This document shows positions 59,520 to 64,000 of a DNA stretch of 64,000 bases, one piece after another. The translations under genes were made by a program, and so were the position numbers. Source of the DNA: Rhodopseudomonas palustris (GTDB taxonomy: Bacteria > Pseudomonadota > Alphaproteobacteria > Rhizobiales > Xanthobacteraceae); assembly GCF_013415845.1 (NCBI RefSeq), contig NZ_CP058907.1, forward strand, positions 5,258,415 through 5,322,414, read 5' to 3'. The notes under the pieces are model-generated. The model was not told the origin of the DNA and made no database searches. It was given only the letters and a program-made list of their open reading frames with translations. Positions within the stretch are counted from its first letter, which is position 1. Every line of letters begins with the position of its first letter.

Positions 59520-60191
59520 GTGGGACACGACATTACGCTGAAGGCAGCCGACGGTTTCGAACTCGGGGGGTATCGGGCCGATCCCGCCGGCACGCCGAAA
59601 GCCGCGATCGTGGTGATCCAGGAGATCTTCGGCGTCAATCATCACATCCGCAACGTCTGCGATCGCCTCGCAGCGGAAGGCTATGTGGCGCTCGCGCCAT
59701 CGGTCTTCGATCGCAGCGAGCGCAACTTCCAGAGCGGCTATTCGCCGGAGGAGATCGCGGTGGCGCGCAAGTTCGTCGCCAATCCGGACTGGCCGGCGAT
59801 GCTGCGCGACACCCAGGCGGCGATCGACGCGGTGCAGGCCGTGGGCCCGGTCGGCATCATCGGCTTTTGTCTTGGCGGCAGCGTCGCCTATGCGGCGGCC
59901 ACCAAGCTGCACGGGCTGAAGGCCGCGGTCGGCTATTACGGCGGCGCCATCGTGCGCTTCGCAGACGACAGGCCATTGGTGCCGACGCAATTGCATTTCG
60001 GCGAAAAGGATTCTGGCATTCCGCTCAGCGACGTCGACGCGGTCCAGGCCAAGCGGCCGGAGGTCGAGATCCTGGTCTATCCGGGCGCCCAGCACGGCTT
60101 TGGCTGCGACGAGCGGGCGAGCTACGACAAGCAGAGCTCAGACCTCGCGTGGCACCGCAGCCTGGCGTTCTTCGCCGCGCATCTGAAGTAA
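59520..60191 (+). CDS. Dienelactone hydrolase family protein
   Basis: 223 residues starting at a GTG (AAGGAT upstream). The catalytic triad of the DLH family is visible: nucleophile Cys117 in GIIGFCLGGSVAY, Asp164 in GEKDSGIP, and His192 in PGAQHGFGC. The N-terminal strand VVIQEIFGVNHHIRN is also characteristic. Dienelactone hydrolases open the lactone ring in chloroaromatic degradation; many members act on other esters, and here no clc or pca genes are near. Follows the secreted protein gene. Confidence 0.9.
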   Translation: MGHDITLKAADGFELGGYRADPAGTPKAAIVVIQEIFGVNHHIRNVCDRLAAEGYVALAPSVFDRSERNFQSGYSPEEIAVARKFVANPDWPAMLRDTQAAIDAVQAVGPVGIIGFCLGGSVAYAAATKLHGLKAAVGYYGGAIVRFADDRPLVPTQLHFGEKDSGIPLSDVDAVQAKRPEVEILVYPGAQHGFGCDERASYDKQSSDLAWHRSLAFFAAHLK

Positions 60192-60217
60192 GGCTGGGCT
60201 GAACAGGCCGCGCCGGT

Positions 60218-60868
60218 TCAGAACCAGCGTTCGCCGACATAGACGGTGTCGCCGGGGCTGAGCGGCGTGCCGAGCGGCACCACCTCGCGGATCATGCCGC
60301 CGCCTTCCGGATGCGTCACGGTCACCCGATCGCGCTGCGCCCGCGGCGTGAAACCGCCGGCGATCGCCACGGCGCTCTCAACGCTCATGTGTGGCACGTA
60401 TGGGTATTGGCCGGGCGCAGTGACCTCGCCGAGGATGAAGAACGGCCGATATGACTCGACTTCCACCGCAACCGAGGGCTCGCGGATAAAGCCGCGGCGC
60501 AGCCGCGCGGTGATCTCGGCGGCAAGGCCGGCCGGGGTGCGGCCGCGCGCCGGCACCGCGCCGATCAGCGGCATAGTGATCGAACCGGCAGCATCGATCG
60601 AATAGGTGTTGGTCAGCCCTTCCTGGCCGTACACCACGACGCGCAGCCGGTCGCCGGCGTCAAGCCGGTATGCTGGCTCCCCACCCGGCGCCGCATAGGC
60701 AGCCGCCATCGGCGGAACGCCGCCGCCATAAGCGATGGTGTCGAGGGTGTTTTGTGGCTGCACCATCACGACCGGCCCAGGCCGCCGCATGCAGCCGCCG
60801 AGCGCGAGCGCGGTCGCCACGATGATCATCGATACTTGAAACGCGCCTACGACACGCACTGGAGCCAT
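60218..60868 (-). CDS. Polysaccharide export (Wza-like) lipoprotein
   Basis: 216 residues. Lipobox at ALALGGC (Cys26), then a linker, a poly_export domain (about 67-148: YRLDAGDRLRVVVYGQEGLT, SIDAAGSITMPLIGAVPARGRTP, FIREPSVAVEVESYRPFFILGEV) and an SLBB domain (VTAPGQYPYVPHMSVESAVAIAGGFTPRAQRDRV). The protein is a short relative of Wza/KpsD outer-membrane export channels. No glycosyltransferase or Wzc genes adjoin it; it is a lone component here. It converges on the dienelactone hydrolase. Confidence 0.88.
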   Translation of the reverse strand: MAPVRVVGAFQVSMIIVATALALGGCMRRPGPVVMVQPQNTLDTIAYGGGVPPMAAAYAAPGGEPAYRLDAGDRLRVVVYGQEGLTNTYSIDAAGSITMPLIGAVPARGRTPAGLAAEITARLRRGFIREPSVAVEVESYRPFFILGEVTAPGQYPYVPHMSVESAVAIAGGFTPRAQRDRVTVTHPEGGGMIREVVPLGTPLSPGDTVYVGERWF

Positions 60869-60993
60869 CCCTCGCCACGAGACAGCTTTGTTTATGCGCC
60901 GTTAGGGTTAACAAACGGTTTGGGTTTGGCCTCCGTCCCCGTACTCGCGCGAGGCCCGTCCGCCGCCGCCAGGGCGGCGGACGAACGCGATCG

Positions 60994-61650
60994 TCAGGCG
61001 GTGACGCGAGCCCCGACCGGGCACGACACACCGGTGCCGCCGAGCCCGCAATAGCCACCGGGATTCTTGGCGAGATATTGCTGGTGGTAGTCCTCCGCAT
61101 AATAGAAAGGGCCGGACGCTGCGATCTCGGTGGTGATCGGCCCATAGCCCTTGGCCTTCAGCGCGTCGCCATAGGTCACCCGCGAGGCTTCCGCCGCCCG
61201 CTTCTGGTCGTCACCGAAGGTGTAGATCGCCGAGCGATATTGCGAACCGACGTCGTTGCCCTGCCGCATCCCCTGGGTCGGGTCGTGGCTTTCCCAGAAT
61301 GTCTTAAGCAGCGCCTCGTAGGAGATCCTGGCCGGATCGAACACCACCAGCACCACTTCGGTGTGGCCGGTGCGGCCCGAGCAGACCTCCTCATAGGTAG
61401 GATTGGGCGTGAAGCCGCCGGCGTAGCCGACCGCGGTCGAATAGACGCCGTCGCCGAGCTGCCAGAATTTGCGCTCCGCGCCCCAGAAGCAGCCGAGCCC
61501 GAACACCGCCTGCTGCAAGCCTTCCGGGAACGGCGGCTGCAGCCGGTTGCCACTCACGAAATGCGTCCGCGCTGTCGGGATCGGCGTTGGCCGGCCCGGC
61601 AACGCCTCGGCGGCACTCGGCATCGCGGTCGATTTGCGCATGAAGAACAT
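60994..61650 (-). CDS. msrA: Peptide methionine sulfoxide reductase MsrA
   Basis: 218 residues from the ATG at 61650. The catalytic motif [13 protein letters not shown] (Cys54) and the recycling cysteines Cys201 and Cys210 ([12 protein letters not shown]) match E. coli Msr[14 protein letters not shown] [11 protein letters not shown] and [19 protein letters not shown] are also family marks. It repairs Met-S-sulfoxide in proteins. The first about 45 residues are an extra segment as in E. coli MsrA. Upstream codons extend the frame but are not coding-like. Confidence 0.95.
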   Translation of the reverse strand: MFFMRKSTAMPSAAEALPGRPTPIPTARTHFVSGNRLQPPFPEGLQQAVFGLGCFWGAERKFWQLGDGVYSTAVGYAGGFTPNPTYEEVCSGRTGHTEVVLVVFDPARISYEALLKTFWESHDPTQGMRQGNDVGSQYRSAIYTFGDDQKRAAEASRVTYGDALKAKGYGPITTEIAASGPFYYAEDYHQQYLAKNPGGYCGLGGTGVSCPVGARVTA

Positions 61651-61817
61651 CGAAGACCCTCCCGGCGCGGCCGATGGCGGCGGGTGCCGCGCGTCCGCGC
61701 ACGCATGATGGCGACAGCCGAGCCTTAGCGTGACGCTGATGCAATCGGCTCTCAACTCAATTTCAGGATATAGGTGTCTTCGCAGCGGCGGCGAGATTGT
61801 TACGCCGCGTTCCGCCG

Positions 61818-62144
61818 TCAATCGCGGGCGTAGCCGATCAGCGGCTTGCGCGGACGGAACAGCAGCAGCAGCGCCAGCCCGATCACGCCCAGCACCGCGA
61901 AGGTCGGCTGCGTCAGCACGAACTTGGCCACATGGGTCCAAAGCCAGGGCGCGGTCTGCTCGACCCAGTCGCGAAACGATTGCTGGCTGGCCTGGTGGAT
62001 GTCGTTCCAAAAGTCGCCGAGCTTGGTCCACTGCACCGAATTGTCGGCGACCGAGCGCGCGCCGTCATAGACCAGGAAGATGAACCCCCCGGTCAGGAAC
62101 AGCAGGCCGATCAGCCGAAAGAAGCCGCGGATCATCTCAACCAC
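61818..62144 (-). CDS. Hypothetical membrane protein, two TM helices
   Basis: 108 residues. TM1 about 8-27 ([20 protein letters not shown]), an amphipathic, Trp-rich middle ([38 protein letters not shown]), TM2 about 80-97 ([16 protein letters not shown]), then [12 protein letters not shown]. Not a family I can name, but such proteins sit next to rpsT in Rhizobiales relatives in my recollection; that is weak evidence. Divergent from rpsT. Confidence 0.65.
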   Translation of the reverse strand: MVEMIRGFFRLIGLLFLTGGFIFLVYDGARSVADNSVQWTKLGDFWNDIHQASQQSFRDWVEQTAPWLWTHVAKFVLTQPTFAVLGVIGLALLLLFRPRKPLIGYARD

Positions 62145-62160
62145 CCCGATCAGAATTCAC

Positions 62161-62200
62161 TTCTGCCCCGGAGCCGGGCTTACCGGTCGGGGCGGCAGAA
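62161..62200. promoter_or_regulatory. Inverted repeat between the divergent membrane protein and rpsT genes
   Basis: TTCTGCC (62161-62167) and GGCAGAA (62194-62200) are perfect 7-base arms, with further GC pairing inside (CCGG elements). The 356-base intergenic region otherwise holds the rpsT promoter and leader; no other gene is visible in it. The role of the repeat is unknown. Confidence 0.35.
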
Positions 62201-62287
62201 TTCAACCTCGCCAGCGGCTTGACGGCGTTCTAGGGTTCCCTAGACCTTATGCCTGGAACCGGCCGTCCCCCTGACCGAACGCCACCG

Positions 62288-62316
62288 TTGACGCTGGAAA
62301 GCACTGCCAGTATAAC
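62288..62316 (+). promoter_or_regulatory. Sigma-70-type promoter of rpsT
   Basis: TTGACG (62288-62293), a 17-base spacer, and TATAAC (62311-62316) match the housekeeping consensus in sequence and spacing, at 185 bases before the rpsT start codon. The expected leader of about 177 bases is long and GC-rich and might carry autoregulation, as known for rpsT of E. coli. Confidence 0.75.
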
Positions 62317-62500
62317 CCGGCCGATGGCGGTGGGGGCGATCCTGCCGCCGCTGTTCTTTGGGCGGCGCCGCGGATTGCGGCCGTGTCGGCTCCGGGAGCA
62401 TCTTCAGCAACATCCGGAACACACGGCGCGTCGCGATCGAGCGGCTTCGCCAATCAGCCCCGGCCGCTCGAGCAGAGGCCGCTGCAGGATTTGAGAGATC

Positions 62501-62767
62501 ATGGCTAATACGTCTTCCGCCAAGAAAGCGACCCGCAAGATCGCCCGGCGCACCGCGGTGAACAAGTCGCGTCGGACTCAGATGCGCGGGTCGGTCCGGA
62601 TCGTCGAAGAGGCGATCGCCAGCGGCGACCGCGATGCGGCGCTGAAGGCGATGGCTCGCGCCGAGCCCGAGCTGATGCGCGCCGCTCAGCGCAACATCAT
62701 CCACCGGAACGCCGCGAGCCGGAAGGTGTCGCGTCTGACGCACAGCATCGCCAAGCTGGCGAAGTAA
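62501..62767 (+). CDS. rpsT: 30S ribosomal protein S20
   Basis: 88 residues: [20 protein letters not shown], then [20 protein letters not shown] and [20 protein letters not shown], the complete S20 pattern. It binds 16S rRNA in the small subunit body. A strong promoter lies 185 bases upstream and a perfect terminator 28 bases downstream, so it is a single-gene unit. It is the last certain gene of the window. Confidence 0.98.
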   Translation: MANTSSAKKATRKIARRTAVNKSRRTQMRGSVRIVEEAIASGDRDAALKAMARAEPELMRAAQRNIIHRNAASRKVSRLTHSIAKLAK

Positions 62768-62794
62768 TTCTCACCATCATCTTGGATGGTTTCG

Positions 62795-62823
62795 ATGCCC
62801 GGCTCCGCCGGGCATTTTCTTTT
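62795..62823 (+). terminator. Rho-independent terminator of rpsT
   Basis: ATGCCCGGC (62795-62803), a three-base loop, and GCCGGGCAT (62807-62815) form a perfect 9-bp stem followed by TTTTCTTTT. It is 28 bases after the rpsT stop. Confidence 0.92.
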
Positions 62824-63703
62824 CCGGCGACAGCCAACGCAGCACGTTTGTGCTCGCCCGCACCGCTCGCGTAGTTGCTCACTCGATTACGGTACGCGCT
62901 CGCTCATAATTTGAATCGATTGACGCGCATTTCGTCGTCACCTGCCTCGTTCCGGAACAGCACACCGAAAACCGTCAACCCAGCTTGACGCACAATTCAA
63001 GAAATCGCTGCGGCCCAATAGGAACTCTTGTCATTGTGCGACTCGCTTGACTTTCGGCGCTCGCTTCCCCGGGTAACTACGCGGTCATTTGTGACAAGGG
63101 TTACCCTGTCCGAGCGCTCACAAAAATCTGCGGCAAGCGAACCACTTATCGGCAAAGCGCGGACGACCGTTTGGAAAACGCCCTCGGCCGGGCGCCAAAG
63201 GTAAAGGATTCATGAAATTCTTTTAGGTACGCGGCCAAAATGTCACGCTCGCAGCAGACATCGAATCTGTGCACAGATTCAAAATCTTGCCGATCCCAAA
63301 GTGATTAGTTGCCTGTTCTGCTATCGGTCGAGGCGAAATCTTCACCCTGCCCTCGGAATCATATCCATTGCAGCGGAGGGGCCGTCGTGGTTTTCATAGT
63401 CCACCCGCGACGCCCACGGCTCTTCAGATCAGCGCGGTTTGAGAACCAAGGGCGGACATGCAAATCGGCGGCGGTGTGCATGTTGGTGGCTTTTCCAAAT
63501 GACGGTCGAACTGCAACTCATAGCAATATGGGGCTGGCGAAGCCGTGTCTGAATTCATGCGGAGGCCTTCGTTCGAAGGTTTCTGGCGAACGACGACACC
63601 GGCGATCCATCAGAATGCAGACGCAGTCTTGGTGAGAGCATCGACGCGGTTTTGTTTTGGCGACGTCTGGCCGCGCGCAAGCGCGGCGAGAGGGGGAGGT
63701 TTC
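62824..63703. other. Long intergenic region, locally AT-richer, with palindromes (possible origin-proximal)
   Basis: No convincing gene is seen in this stretch. The part from about 62890 to 63300 is visibly richer in A and T than the rest of the window. It contains a perfect 18-bp palindrome (63263-63280), an inverted repeat GGGTAAC (63071-63077)/GTTACCC (63100-63106), and four GANTC methylation sites (62913, 63207, 63263 and 63276). I found no canonical DnaA box (TTATCCACA or close) by eye. The right half (63300-63700) returns to normal composition without a recognisable product. Confidence 0.4.
63263..63280. repeat. Perfect 18-bp palindrome with two GANTC sites
   Basis: GAATCTGTGCACAGATTC is its own reverse complement. 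Both ends are GANTC, the CcrM methylation motif of alphaproteobacteria. An 18-bp perfect palindrome outside any gene is a likely binding site for a dimeric protein. Confidence 0.6.
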
Positions 63704-63841
63704 ATGAGCACCGAAGTCGACGTATCATTCGAACCTGCCGATCATCCGGTTGAATTTTCCGCCTTCGCGGGCCATGCGTTTTTCAATAGTCATTGCTGTG
63801 CTCACACTCCGGTTTATCCGTCGAGTCCTCCGCTGAGCTGA
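63704..63841 (+). CDS. Possible small protein (45 aa) with a near-ideal ribosome site
   Basis: ATG preceded by AGGGGGAGGTTTC, an almost ideal Shine-Dalgarno site at good spacing. The peptide is MSTEVDVSFEPADHPVEFSA followed by FAGHAFFNSHCCAHTP and VYPSSPPLS, with a CC pair near His residues. No family is recognised. Support is the ribosome site alone, so this could be chance. The last 160 bases after it show nothing recognisable. Confidence 0.35.
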   Translation: MSTEVDVSFEPADHPVEFSAFAGHAFFNSHCCAHTPVYPSSPPLS

Positions 63842-64000
63842 CCTTTTTCCATCTCTCTTCGGCCCTGATCTGACGCCGGCTGCTTCAGCCGAAGCGGCGG
63901 AGCCATGTCCGAACTCAACTCGCTGGTCGCGGCGATGGCGTGAGCCGTCATGGCTTGCCGCTGCGATGGCCCGTAACTCTGGAATTGAAAAGCTGCTGAA

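Noticed and set aside
62824..64000. DnaA boxes
   Set aside because: No TTATCCACA-like site with at most one mismatch was found on either strand by eye, so an origin is not called, only suggested.
1..64000. CRISPR array, tRNA or rRNA genes, insertion sequences, prophage
   Set aside because: No regularly spaced identical repeats, cloverleaf with CCA-like end, transposase or phage structural gene was found.

Overview
The window is a GC-rich chromosomal segment from an alphaproteobacterium of the Bradyrhizobium/Rhodopseudomonas group (Nitrobacteraceae). Gene content and protein style look closest to Rhodopseudomonas palustris; this is an inference from recognised families (DUF3551 protein, AapJ-type amino-acid binding protein, many periplasmic binding proteins, paired acyl-CoA dehydrogenases, several families of intergenic palindromic repeats), not a database match. 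There is no sign of a prophage, plasmid, insertion sequence, CRISPR array, rRNA or tRNA gene. The rpsT gene near the right edge, followed by about 1.2 kb that is almost gene-free and locally AT-rich, suggests the window may end close to the dnaA side of a replication origin.

Left part (1-15 kb): a phosphate-starvation block on the minus strand (membrane protein, phoR, Pho box, start of pstS); an OmpA-like protein with a small membrane partner; a polysaccharide deacetylase; an SDR dehydrogenase; a BzdR/BoxR-type regulator (HTH plus shikimate-kinase-like domain) with a perfect palindrome at its promoter; an orphan UgpB-like binding protein; and an overlapping three-gene signalling cassette (membrane histidine kinase, receiver-kinase hybrid, OmpR-type response regulator) followed by an ECF sigma factor.

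Middle (15-40 kb): a cyanide-insensitive cytochrome bd quinol oxidase operon with its tiny DUF2474 partner; an L,D-transpeptidase; an AapJ-like binding protein; a split pair of acyl-CoA dehydrogenases; a carboxymuconolactone-decarboxylase-fold protein; two MFS transporters; a DUF938 methyltransferase; a cobalamin riboswitch controlling a BtuB receptor; an ATP-grasp enzyme; Liv-type binding proteins; an ACS-type MFS transporter; an AttEFGH-like ABC export operon with a Tat-exported CrtC-fold protein; and a MAPEG protein.

Right part (40-64 kb): an unusual 561-residue outer-membrane protein that appears to fuse an Omp25-like barrel to an omptin-like barrel retaining both catalytic dyads, preceded by a perfect 15-bp leader hairpin; HtpG; a PepSY/response-regulator/kinase operon; methionine-salvage genes mtnA and mtnP; an iron-type alcohol dehydrogenase; two acyl-CoA ligases; a MerR/EthD divergent pair with a textbook 20-bp-spacer MerR promoter; RecQ; an FmdB zinc ribbon; a DUF3551 protein; an HD-GYP protein with a degenerate HD motif; a dienelactone hydrolase; a lone Wza-like export lipoprotein; MsrA; and rpsT with a clear promoter and terminator.

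Overall the segment is mostly housekeeping and environmental-response genes of a metabolically versatile soil/water bacterium. The least explained items are the barrel-omptin fusion with its leader hairpin, the kinase cassette, the candidate small RNA at 15.0-15.15 kb, the intergenic repeat families and the region beyond rpsT.
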